Below, piece by piece: positions 48,301 through 58,900 of a DNA stretch of 64,000 nucleotides. Location of the stretch: positions 186,001 through 250,000 of the forward strand of contig JAPFFF010000070.1 of NCBI GenBank assembly GCA_039105265.1, given 5' to 3'. The position numbers and the translations under genes were made by a program. Under the pieces are notes generated by a model. The model saw nothing but the letters and a program-made list of their open reading frames with translations, ran no database searches and was not told the origin of the DNA. The number at the start of each line of letters is the position of its first letter. The stretch's first letter is position 1. Source of the stretch: Tritrichomonas musculus. Taxonomy: Eukaryota; Parabasalia; Tritrichomonadida; Tritrichomonadidae.

Positions 48301-49639
48301 TCTTTAACAGGAACAAAATGTTTCTTAAACTTAGAATCACAATGTTTAACATGATCTTCAAATCTATATAAGTTTTGTTTACCATAATGAACATATGAAT
48401 TACATTTAGGACATATATGAATTTGTGTTAACTTTTCAGCATCTTTAATAAACATAATATGAATTGTAAGATCTTTTGTAAATAATAATGCTGAATAAGT
48501 TTGATAATCTTTATTAAAAAACCATTGTTCTTGTAAATCATATTGATTAATTTCACTAAAATATTCATAAATGTTGATATTGATTTTATGTTTTTGTGCT
48601 GATTCTTTCATTTCATCTAATGTTACACCTTTAAAATTATTTAGTATAAGTTGTCCTTCTTTTGGTATTTTTGTTGTATATTTGATGTTATGTTCTTCTA
48701 ATAATAATTTTTTAGCAACTTTAGTTCTATGATTTATTGTATAGTAATTATTTTTATCTTTTCTTTGATTTTCTGGATTTGTTAATTCTGGATATAAACA
48801 ACATGCTAAAAATCTAAACCAGCATAAACAATCATCTTCATCATCAGCTATTATATAATTATTATTTGATTTGAAAATTTTTGGTAGATCTTTAATATGT
48901 CCTGTTACTTTTCTCATTCTTGAAACTGTAAATGAAACTGAATGTACTATTGTTAGTTTATTGTTTGATGATGTAGTTTCATAACTGTTTAAAACTGTTT
49001 CAATATACATTTTACAACTTTCTAAGCTTTGTTCATTATTAATTATTATTGGAATAGAAGATTTATAATTTTTCCATCTTATTTCTCTAGCTTCATATTC
49101 ATAAGTTTCTTCATATGTTTCAAAATTAAACGAACTTGTTTCAAAAACTCCACTTAACTGAAAATGTATTTTAAAAGGTTTTAATTCTTCTTTGTATACT
49201 TTATATAATGATTCATATATGTTATTAAGTGAAGATATTTCATTAAAATAATATGTAATTATAGGTTCTTTATTATCATATCTTTCTTTAATGAACTCAA
49301 TAGGATAATGATAATTTTGTAATGTTTCTACAGCTTTATCAAAATTATTAGGGTAATTGATAATAAGAAAATCATTATGCTTATTTTGAAAAGAATGTCC
49401 GTTTTTCTGTAAATAATCATATAGTTCTTGATTTTCTGGTTCATTTATTACTGGTTTATCAATTATATCTAATACTTCATTTATAGCTTTCTTTGCGATT
49501 TCTATATTATTCTTAATTATTTGTTCTTGTTTAAACTTATTTCTTATTGATTTGTGTATATATTCATCATGTTTATCATTATATTTATATTTATCTTTAT
49601 TTTCATTTAATTGTTTAAAGAAGTTATTATCTTCTTCAT

Positions 49640-49683
49640 TATTTATCTTATTTCTTTCTTTTAAACAATCTTCAATAAAGAAC
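49640..49683. repeat. 44-bp direct repeat, left copy
   Basis: Identical to 50107-50150. The pair brackets 423 bp that include the hairpin minisatellite. It is too long for a usual transposase target duplication and looks more like a repair-associated duplication. Confidence 0.9.
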
Positions 49684-49902
49684 AAGAAACTTGCTCCGCC
49701 GTTTATAAAAAAATTCTATTTTAATAAAACAAATAAATGATGAAAACAATAATAATAAAAAGCGGTGAAACAAACAAATAAATAATGAATAAATATCACA
49801 GAAAATAAAAATATAAAATTTAATTATAACCATATTGTCTTCAATATTAGAAATATATTTGATTAATTAATATCTCAAAGTTCTCTTTCGGTGGATGCAT
49901 AA

Positions 49903-50104
49903 CCATCCTGGCCTGGCTGAAGGCGGCATCTGTCATATAATTGATTGATGATGCCGCCCTCAACCATCCTGGCCTGGCTGAAGGCGGCATCTGTCGATAT
50001 AATTGATTGACGATGCCGCCCTCAACCATCCTGGCCTGGCTGAAGGCGGCATCTGTCGATATAATTGATTGATGATGCCGCCCTCAACCATCCTGGCCTG
50101 GCTA
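49903..50104. repeat. Hairpin minisatellite, 3.3 copies of a 61-62-bp unit
   Basis: Units at 49903-49963, 49964-50025, 50026-50087 and a partial at 50088-50104, starting CCATCCTGGCCTGGCTGAAG. Each unit contains GGCGGCATC and, about 30 bp on, GATGCCGCC, so it can fold on itself. The units are far GC-richer than the surrounding DNA, hence foreign to this locus, and nearly identical, hence recent. Confidence 0.92.
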
Positions 50105-50106
50105 TC

Positions 50107-50150
50107 TTATTTATCTTATTTCTTTCTTTTAAACAATCTTCAATAAAGAA
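50107..50150. repeat. 44-bp direct repeat, right copy
   Basis: Identical to 49640-49683, 467 bp downstream of it. Confidence 0.9.
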
Positions 50151-50506
50151 ATCAATGTCACTTTTTTCTATTTTATACATAAAATTATCACCATATATTC
50201 TTTGATAAGCATTATTTTTGTTTAAATATCTACATAATGCTAACTTATTTGAAAGATGATTATCTGTTATAATTATATTAGCATCTAATTGTGTATTTAA
50301 TTTAATCATATATTTAATTACATCATCTTTATCCCAAATTCCAAAATTTATTTCATTTATATATTTAGTCATTTTTGATCTTATTATTTTTGCTTTTTGT
50401 TATTTATGTGTGATTAAAAATTAAAAAATATAATAATTTAAAATTTGAAAATATTTATTTTTTGAATTTAAATACAAAAATATAATAATCTATGCTTTAA
50501 ATACTT

Positions 50507-50528
50507 GTCATTTTGATCTCAAAATGAC
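50507..50528. repeat. Perfect inverted repeat, 10-bp arms
   Basis: GTCATTTTGA-TC-TCAAAATGAC, upstream of the element C polymerase. AATGACCAGT recurs at 50570. Could be part of a decayed end of element C; not shown. Confidence 0.6.
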
Positions 50529-50703
50529 CAGTTAAACCTCTTTTTATTAAATTTTAATGACCAGTAATCGAAAATGTCCAATAATAATTTTTTTGAAATG
50601 AAACTTGAACAAAAAATTTTTTCATTTCCTCGACGGTTAGAAGGTCAATAATTCTCGAATACAATCAATAATTGAATGGATTTTTTATATCACATTACAG
50701 CAA

Positions 50704-50751
<48 letters not shown>

Positions 50752-51364
50752 AACGCGCGATATAATCATACATCATTTAATAAACAATAATAAGATTTTA
50801 TTCATTTGATTCAATTTGCTCTGTAATGGCGAGAGAGCATTTGACTTTTCCTTATCAATTAATAATTAATATCATTTAATGTCAACTTTTTGAGCTTTGC
50901 TCAAAAAGTTGACATTCTTGAGATCTATTAGGTACAATATTTCTTTTGTTTTCTTCATGAAGGTTGATTTGTTTAAGTTTTGAAAAGAAATCTAATTGTA
51001 AAATAATAAAAGGCCACTTTTTGAGCTTCGTTCAAAAAGTATCAATGCTTTAGATGATAATGGCGTAATAATATATTTTTCTTTCAAGAACATTGTTCTA
51101 TTTTAATCAAGTAATCTATAAAAACAAACGATTAAAATAAATAGAAAAATAATTGAGGGCCAATTTGGTTTCTCTTGTCATAAACATTTTGCATCAAAAA
51201 GTTATTTTATTTTTAATCTTTAAGAAAAAGTTATGTTTTATTTTTTGTGCCAAGAAAAAGTTCATGATTATTTTTCGCTCTATCAAATTGTTGAAACTTT
51301 TTGACCGAAAAAAATCAAAATATCAAAATATACAAAAAAAATTAAATATTATATATATATATAT

Positions 51365-51423
<59 letters not shown>

Positions 51424-51999
51424 AATGGTTTATTAAACATTAATGGTTGTTTTTCATCAGTGGAGTATTCAAAGACCAGTTAAAATATTTTGAGTTTATT
51501 TTAATCATAAAAATTTATTTTTTGTTTACTAACATATATACAATTAAATATGATTCACAATTTCTGAACTTTTTTATAAAGTTTAGTAAACTGACTTTAC
51601 TAGTTTTATGCTTGTTTATTGCATTTAAACTATACAAGTTCATGTATGAGAAAATGGTTGTTTATTTTCATTCAAAAAGTTATCAGAAAGATAGCTTTGA
51701 TCGTTTCTCTTTTCATTTTTTCGTTGAAATTTTCTCTATATCCAAATCCATTTCCCTCCCGCTTAAAAACAACTATAATTTTGATACAATTTAAATTTTT
51801 TTATAATTGAAATTTAATAATATTTATATTTTTAACTTGCAAATGTCAAGATAAATCTAATTTTTTAATGTTCAGTTTTTTTTTTTTTCCACTTTTTGAA
51901 AAAAAAAAAAATAATCATCCGACGTTTATATATATATTGATTCAAATATTTTTCAAAACGGACATTCAGAACAACGCTAGATAATCACTTCATTTTATA
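50529..51999. other. AT-rich spacer upstream of hAT gene, hairpins and long A tracts
   Basis: No supported gene. It holds an uninterrupted run of 44 A at 50706-50749 and another of 51 A at 51369-51419, a hairpin with 18-bp perfect arms at 50878-50916 (GTCAACTTTTTGAGC core), and a related 9-bp-arm hairpin at 51016-51040 sharing the CTTTTTGAGCTT core. Frames reading through the A tracts are artefacts. The hAT transposon's left end should lie in here, but I found no convincing inverted end. Confidence 0.6.
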
Positions 52000-53739
52000 A
52001 TGTCAGGCTGCCTTAAACTCTCTCGGAACAAAAAAATAAATCACAGAAACATTCATTTTGCAAAATGCTCCCAATGTGGTGAATTCTTTAGTAACCATAG
52101 GTCATATTATAATCACAAGAAAATTTGTAAGAAAACTTTGGTTAATCAAAAGTGCATTCTCAATTTTACTCCTGAAAAAGTTGAAGAAAAGCAGAGAGAT
52201 GTAACAGCATTTCAGAAAAAGTTGATTGAAATGATTATTGGGACAAATATGTCATTTTCTCAAGTTGAAAAACCTTATTTTATTGAATTATTCACTTTTT
52301 TAGGAGTTAAAGAAACAGAAATACCCACCCAATATATTCTAAGGAAGTCGATAATCAATTATTCAGAAAAAATTTATAGAACAAACTTTTCTTTATTAGA
52401 AAATGAAACATGTTCGTTAGTTGTTGATGGCTCAACATCATGGTCTAATACTTATTATGAATTGGCCATTTATAAACCTGGTATGATAAAACATTATAAA
52501 CTCATGAGAATAGGCTTGAGTACAGCTCAACACTTGAGTTCAATTATCAAAAAAACAATCCAGAATTTAAGAGATAAAAATATTTCTATTGTTGGAATAT
52601 GTACAGATAATGGACCAAATCTTAAGGCAGCATGCGACCAAATTCAAACCGAATTTTTGAATGGCACCTGCGAGTTTCCATTAATAAGATTTGCATGTTG
52701 TGCGCATACTGCACAATTGATAATTAAAGATCTTTATCATACTGGTACATTTTTTGGTAAAATAGCAGCTCAATCAAGAAAATTGGTAATTTGGTTAAAA
52801 AAACAAGAAATTAGAAATTATTCACAAAAATTTAATTTAAATTCTCCTCCAACTTTTTCAGAAATACGCTGGAATTCAATTTACTTTTGTATTGATTATA
52901 TTTATCAAAATTATTATTCAATTAACGATATAATCGAAAAATTTAAATATACAAAGTCAGATTTAAAAGATGACTTAAATGACATAAACGACTACAGAGA
53001 AATAATCCAAATACTGGAACCTATCAATATCTTTACATGTAAAGTTGAATCTAATTTTGCAACAGTTGGTGACTCATTCAAAGAACTACTAAAATTAAAA
53101 GAGGCAATTTCAAATATTAAAAATTCTAAAAATCAGTTACACAAAATAGTTCTCAAAAAAATTTCAGATCGTTTTGAAGATACATGTGATTCAGATGTTG
53201 CAGAATTAGCTTATATTCTCACTGATGAAGGTCGCCAATGGTGGAACCAAAAAGCTAAAAAAAGTAATTTAATCATTAGAAAACTGACCGATCTACAAAA
53301 CATTGATGAACATGAACAAAAATATTTAACAGATTTTTTAGATGAAAAAGAGAGAATAAAGAAAAAAATTGAAAATCTTTCTGATTCATTGAAATTAAAT
53401 CGTTACAATGCTGTTTGTGCTTTTTATGCATTCCTAAATATTGATTCTAGCATGTATGAAAATCCAATTCAGTACTGGAAAGATCAAACTGGTTCGGTAT
53501 GGATATATGATAAAAAACCAATTGCCGTACTTGACTCATCAAGAATAGCAATCAGAATATTAACATTACCATGTTCTGAAGCATTGTGTGAACGCATGTT
53601 TTCACAATTAAAATACGTTCACAATGCAAGGAGAAATTGTCTAAAAGAAGATATTCTCGATTCAATAATTAACATAAGATTTGAAATGAATATTAAATCG
53701 ATCGATGTTTCTTTTGAAGAATATGATGAAGAATACTAA
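52000..53739 (+). CDS. hAT superfamily transposase
   Basis: 579 residues, full length for a hAT transposase. N-terminal C2HC-type zinc finger (C23, C26, H39, C43). RNase H-like catalytic core: VVDGSTSWSN with Asp 143, then ICTDNGPNLKAAC with Asp 203, CCAHTAQLI with the conserved Cys/His motif near 233-237, RWNS near 291, and a C-terminal dimerisation region 485-560 with SEALCERMFS, whose Glu 531 is the third acidic residue. The frame is intact and all three acidic residues are in place, so it may be recently active. TCACTTCATTTT lies 5-15 bp before the ATG, like a trichomonad initiator. Inverted ends and target duplication were not identified. Confidence 0.9.
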   Translation: MSGCLKLSRNKKINHRNIHFAKCSQCGEFFSNHRSYYNHKKICKKTLVNQKCILNFTPEKVEEKQRDVTAFQKKLIEMIIGTNMSFSQVEKPYFIELFTFLGVKETEIPTQYILRKSIINYSEKIYRTNFSLLENETCSLVVDGSTSWSNTYYELAIYKPGMIKHYKLMRIGLSTAQHLSSIIKKTIQNLRDKNISIVGICTDNGPNLKAACDQIQTEFLNGTCEFPLIRFACCAHTAQLIIKDLYHTGTFFGKIAAQSRKLVIWLKKQEIRNYSQKFNLNSPPTFSEIRWNSIYFCIDYIYQNYYSINDIIEKFKYTKSDLKDDLNDINDYREIIQILEPINIFTCKVESNFATVGDSFKELLKLKEAISNIKNSKNQLHKIVLKKISDRFEDTCDSDVAELAYILTDEGRQWWNQKAKKSNLIIRKLTDLQNIDEHEQKYLTDFLDEKERIKKKIENLSDSLKLNRYNAVCAFYAFLNIDSSMYENPIQYWKDQTGSVWIYDKKPIAVLDSSRIAIRILTLPCSEALCERMFSQLKYVHNARRNCLKEDILDSIINIRFEMNIKSIDVSFEEYDEEY

Positions 53740-55129
53740 ATCAATAAAATTTTTACTATTTATTTTTTTTGTTTACTCTAAATTTATTAAGATATTTTAT
53801 ATTAAAAAATTTATTTATAAAATAATTTAAATATTCAAAAAGTTTTATTAACTGTAATTGAATGCAGCGTTGTGACTTTTTAAATACGGCAATATATATA
53901 TTAAAAAAAAATTCAAAGAGTCATCTCACTATTGTCCATTGAAAAAAATTGTGCGCTATAAGAAATATGTTGAATAGATAAAATATTTTGGGAAATCTAA
54001 AATTTTCATGCTTCATTGAAAAAGATTAATATGTCCTTTAAATGTTAAAGATTTTAAGTTTTAAGTTTTATACTCAAAAAGTTGCAACTATTATATTAAA
54101 TAGAAAAATAATCAATACATTTTCAAAATTTCAGAATAAATTAAACTTTCATTTCTATAAAAAACAAATAATTATTTTTCCCCATTATATCATAATTTAT
54201 ACTTTTTTTGGAACCTATTTTTTAAAAACTTGAATAAATATTTACTATAAAATTCATTTCTCACATTTTTTGTGATAATATTATCAGAAATAAAATAATT
54301 GAAACAATTTTAATTTCAGCTTTTATTCATGAACAACAGAGCCTCGTTTAAATGTAAATTATATAGAGAGCATCTCTAAGAGATGATGAATAAAAAAATT
54401 AATTAAATTAAGAGTTTACTCAAGAAATATTTTTAAATATTTGCTATTAGCATGTTTGATAAAAAGAGGAAAAATCATACTTAACATCATTTCAGATGAA
54501 CAGTTATTCATTTTCTAATATATTCCTAACGATGCGATGGCTTATATGCATTATATGGTCAGCGTCATCAAGATAAGATAAACTTTCTTGTTATAAAAAC
54601 TAGGTGATTTCTAAATCACCTAGAAATTTTTAGCCCAACCAATTTGATTTATTGGGTCCCAAAAGTTTCCAATGAATTATGGTGTGAATTGAACTAAATG
54701 GGATGATGTATTTCATTAAAGGTTTTGTCAATATCAAAATTTGAGTGACTGCTTACTATTAACTCAAAGATATCCATTTGAATTTTTGAAAAAGATCCGA
54801 TTTCTTCCTTTATAAATTGAAAAACACTTATATTTCATAAGTAGTAATATAATGTTCGCCCTGGTACCCCGAATAACTACTGATAAGAATTTCCTTGTCT
54901 CCCAATACCAGGAACCAAGCTCCCAGAAAAATTGACAATTCAACACCAAACTTTTCATAAACACGTTAGAGACCTACCTCAGGAACCAAGCTCCCAGAAC
55001 AAGTTTGAAATTCGTTGGAAACTTACTTGGTAAACCAAGCTCCCAGAACAAGTTTGAAATTGTTAGGGTACCTTATTTTCCAGTAGTTTGTATTTTTAAA
55101 TATTTTTTTTTATTTTTTATTTTTCTAAA
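53740..55129. other. AT-rich spacer between hAT gene and element D
   Basis: No supported gene. Contains the perfect hairpin CTAGGTGATTT-CT-AAATCACCTAG at 54600-54623 and three repeats around 54908-55061. Short bases shared with the region before the hAT gene (ACAACGCT at 51970 and inverted near 53870) might mark its ends but are too weak to call. Confidence 0.55.
54908..55061. repeat. Three copies of an AACCAAGCTCCCAGAA repeat
   Basis: Copies begin near 54909, 54980 and 55030; the last two extend through ACAAGTTTGAAATT. They lie directly before element D and could belong to its terminal region, but no partner end is in the window. Confidence 0.7.
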
Positions 55130-55852
55130 ATGCAACAAATAAATGGAACCATTGCTGAATATTTGGATGCTTACAATAAAGATTTGAAAAAACCAAAAGA
55201 CAAACAAACAATGAAATTTTATTCAATAACTGCTTCTAATGAACAATTTGATGAATTCTTTAAAAAATATGATTGTACAATATTAAGATATCCAAAAGAA
55301 TCTCTAATTTGCGAATCAATTACATTCTATCGAAATAATAATCCAACAAGAATTATGTACTGTTATATTAGAGAATTTTATCACAATCCTGATAAATTAT
55401 ATAGAAAAGATTACAATTATGCTAAAAAACAAGGAATTACATTAATTAAATCAAATGAAGAACGTTCAGAAGAATCTCGTAAACAAAAAGAGGATAAATT
55501 ACGAGAATCAATGTTAAAAGAAAATTGTATATTAACTTCTCCATATGAATTATCTGATAAATTGGTTCATTATACATTTGAAGGATTAGATTATGCAATC
55601 ACACCAATAAAATGGAATAAAGGAATTCGTTCACATAAAATGAAATGCATTCGTTATACGCATGAACATATTGCACAATTATTTGCAAAAGAAGGTTGTG
55701 AATTGATTTCAAAATATGAGAATCAAAAATCTCGTTTGGAATATAAATATAAAGGAAAAACGTTTCATGTTGTTTGGAATGATTGGAAATGTTATAATTC
55801 ACGTCCGCACCTAGGTGTTAAAAAAACTTATTTCTCAGAAGAATCAAAATAA
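55130..55852 (+). CDS. Two-repeat protein of unknown function, element D
   Basis: 240 residues. The C-terminal half holds two related units of about 45 residues: ENCILTSPYELSDK...W-x-KGIRSH and EGCELISKYENQKS...VVWNDWKCYNSRPH. This pattern (E-G-x-x-L-[IL]-S-x-Y-x-N-x-x-[ST]-x-[LI]-x-Y, ending in W-x-x-W) resembles the small repeats seen in proteins accompanying intron and phage nucleases. A basic helical linker separates them from the N-terminal part. Role unknown; the first gene of element D, just before the polymerase. Confidence 0.55.
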   Translation: MQQINGTIAEYLDAYNKDLKKPKDKQTMKFYSITASNEQFDEFFKKYDCTILRYPKESLICESITFYRNNNPTRIMYCYIREFYHNPDKLYRKDYNYAKKQGITLIKSNEERSEESRKQKEDKLRESMLKENCILTSPYELSDKLVHYTFEGLDYAITPIKWNKGIRSHKMKCIRYTHEHIAQLFAKEGCELISKYENQKSRLEYKYKGKTFHVVWNDWKCYNSRPHLGVKKTYFSEESK

Positions 55853-55937
55853 ACAAACGATTAAAATATTTTTTTGAAACAGATTCTTAAATTTTAATTT
55901 TTGAACTAATTTTTTTCCACATTTTTATTTTTGATAA

Positions 55938-58900
55938 ATGGCTTTCAACCAAAATTCATTTATTGATTTTACTAATGACGATATTGTTGAATCTATTAAT
56001 AATATTAATCAAGGACTTAATGAAAATCTTGAAATTGCAGATACTCGTCGATATCGAGGAGGTGCTAAATTACGAAATATCAGAACATTATATACATATC
56101 TAAATCAACATAACGCTCAAGAAATAATTAATCCTGATTTTAAAGATGATAATGAATTTGAAGAAGGTCTTGATAACTTCATTATTCATGAACAAGAACG
56201 TCACAAACAATTATTAAATGAATCTTATGAACGAAATTATGAAAATATATCAAAACGTGAATCATTTTATGATGATGAACAACCAAATGAATCTGATATT
56301 CACTATTTTAATGAACAACAATCTCAAATCAATCAAGAATATCAGAATCAACGAAATGAACAAAATTATAACAATAATATTGCAAATCGTGAATCATTTT
56401 ATGAAGATGAACAACCAAATGAATCTGATGTTGAATACTTTGAACAAGAGCAAAATAAAATTAAACGACATTATGAAATCGAAGATGCAATTAAACGTGC
56501 AAATGAAGCCATTGATAATGCAATTCGTTTAATCAATGAATCCAAACCAACTCTCAAAAAAGTTGAACCAAAACTCATTAAAGATAAATCCCATTTACTT
56601 GAATATTACATTCCTGAAAACGAAGAATTATATGAATATCTTGATAAATTCAATCATAAATTTAAATCAAAACACAATGATTACCTTATGATTAATGAAC
56701 CACATGATTTTGATAAAGCAGTTGAGGTTTGGGATTATTATACCAAATATGATAAAGATTATGTTGATAAAGAGGAATACAATGGCTCCCCAATTGTTAT
56801 TTATTATTTCAATCAAATCTCATCATTAAATCAAATCTTCGAATCATTGCAACAAGTATTTGATAGAGAACTCAAACCATTCAAAATTCATTTCCAATTA
56901 TCTGGTGTATTTGAAACTCCTGTTCATGATTTGGAGAATGAAGAAAAGGACCATTTCGAATATGAAGCACGAAATATTAATTGGAAAAATTATCAATCTA
57001 CAATTCCTATAATAATATCATCATTACAGGACCTTGATTATGTTAAAATGTATATTGAATCGAATCTCAATTCATATGAAACATCAACTTCATCAACTAA
57101 ATTAACAATCGTTGGTTCAATTTCATTTACTGTCTCACGAATGCGAAAGGTTACTGGACATATTAAAGATTTACCAATTGAATTTTTAAGAAGTGAATGC
57201 ATTATTGCTGACAATGAAGATGATAAATTATGTTTCTATCGATTTCTTGCAATCTGTTTGAGTGATATCATAATTGTAAATAATGTTGAAATACATAAAC
57301 TTGCAGACACTCAAAAATATCGAGTACAAGATAGAACTAAGGTTGCTAAAAAAATCCTTCTCAAAGAACATAACATTGAATATAACACCAAAATTCCAAA
57401 ACAAGGATTAAAGATTCTCAAAGAATTCAAAGGAGTAACGATGGAACAAATGGAAGAATTAGCTAAGAAACATCATCTCAATATTAATATTTACGAATTT
57501 ACTAAAACTGATAATTCTTCATATTACGACTTATCTGAACAATGGTTTTTCGATAAATCTTATCCAACTCATTCTGCATTACTTTTCTCGAAAGACCAAA
57601 TTATTCATATTATGTATATTAAGAATCCTGAAAAACTAACTCAAATACATATTTGTCCAAAATGTCATTCATACACTCATCGAGGAGCTGAAAACCTACA
57701 TCGATTTGAATATCATGTCAAACATTGTGATGGTGTCTTCAAGAAGAACTTTATTCCAAACAAGGAACCACTTCCATTTTGTCCACATATCTTAAACAAT
57801 CCAGTTTATGAATATTGTTTGGCATACGATTTAGAATGGAAACCTAACATTTATTATATGACATACGATTTTGAAACGATGGAACAATCAGTTAACAAAT
57901 CGATTTCTGATTCAACTGTAATCAATTCACGTTTAATACCTCTTTCAGTTGCTTCATGTGTTAAATTATCTTCAGGATTAATTACAAAACATTTCTCATT
58001 AAGAGAGTCTGAAGAGTTTATTCCAGAATGGATTTCATGGTTGTTCGAACAATCGATGGAAGTACTGAATGATAAAATCGTTTATGACAAATCGTTCCTC
58101 CCTGCTGATAAAATTTATGATATTGATACAAATATTTATACCATAACTGTTTTTGGATTTAATTCATCAAGATTTGATTCTAATTTGTTCAAGAAATATC
58201 TTAATTACTCACACTGGAAAGTTGAATCAAATTCATTAATTGGAACAATATCTTCATTAAAACAATTCATTCTCGTTTCAGACCATCTTCCAACAAAATT
58301 ACGATTCATTGATGCTCAATCATTTGTTGCTGGAGGTACATTAAAACAATTTGGTATCGATTTTGGTGGTGAAACTAATTCTGTGAAAGGTGTTTTCCCA
58401 TATGAGGCTGTCAATTCATCAAACTACAATGAAGTATTATCTAAATCCGAACCATTTTCATACAACGACTTTGACAGCTATCTCAACCAAAAAAATCCAC
58501 TCTCAAAATCTGATTACCAAATATATCTCGAAGATGCTAAAAACTATAAAACACGATGGGATTACTTGCTTGCTTATAATGACAATGATGTTGAAATGAT
58601 GATTAAACCAATTGACAATTTAATTCAACTCAATGCTCAATACAAAGTTGATTTGATATCCAATCTATCATTATCTAAGAACGCATCTTGTATTAAATAT
58701 GCTCTAGCATACAAGGATTTCAATCCTCATGAAAATTATAAACGTGTAAATAAATACAACGAATTCATTCCAAATCCTAAATGGTGGCAATTCAAATGTG
58801 AAAATTATTACAAACAAGATGAACGTTACAATCTTACTCATAATCCTAAACGTGATTTAACGAAATGTGTTTCGTCCAATGATTACAAAGAATTTCTCAA

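Larger units (their letters stand above)
36676..50372. mobile_element. Polinton element C, old and incomplete relative of B
   Basis: Same order and orientation as the right half of element B: hydrophilic plus-strand frame, large minus-strand protein, plus-strand fibre, small minus-strand protein, minus-strand polymerase. No integrase, capsid, ATPase or protease sequence is recognisable, and no terminal repeats are seen; start and end are those of the outermost recognisable sequence. Its coding DNA is visibly more AT-rich than B or D. It is broken, about five breaks, including an inserted DNA transposon and a minisatellite-bearing insertion. Clearly older than B. Confidence 0.8.
45405..50372 (-). 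pseudogene. Protein-primed family B DNA polymerase, element C
   Basis: Same architecture as the polymerase of B: acidic DDEDDCLCWFRFLA block, CPKC...HC finger, exonuclease YDFET, FGFNSSRFDSN and AYNDNN, embedded HNH-like CYLCDEHF...TLDRIDND...CIECNKLR cluster, motif A DFNSLYPS, motif B region SMNGSYGYDG and motif C GDTDS. Codons are shifted toward A and T. The gene is interrupted near its 5' end by a stretch with the hairpin minisatellite at 49903-50104; broken, about one break. Confidence 0.88.

Noticed and set aside
49903-50104. CRISPR-like array with palindromic repeats
   Set aside because: The whole 62-bp unit is repeated with no unique spacers; hairpin minisatellite.
51153-51425. 90-codon frame ending in a lysine run
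   Set aside because: The lysines come from the 51-base A tract; the rest is AT-rich noise.
51970-53880. ACAACGCT as inverted ends of the hAT transposon
   Set aside because: Only eight bases match and no 8-bp flanking duplication is present; chance is not excluded.
54042-54233. 63-codon frame in the spacer
   Set aside because: AT-rich chance frame with Lys/Phe/Ile bias and no support.
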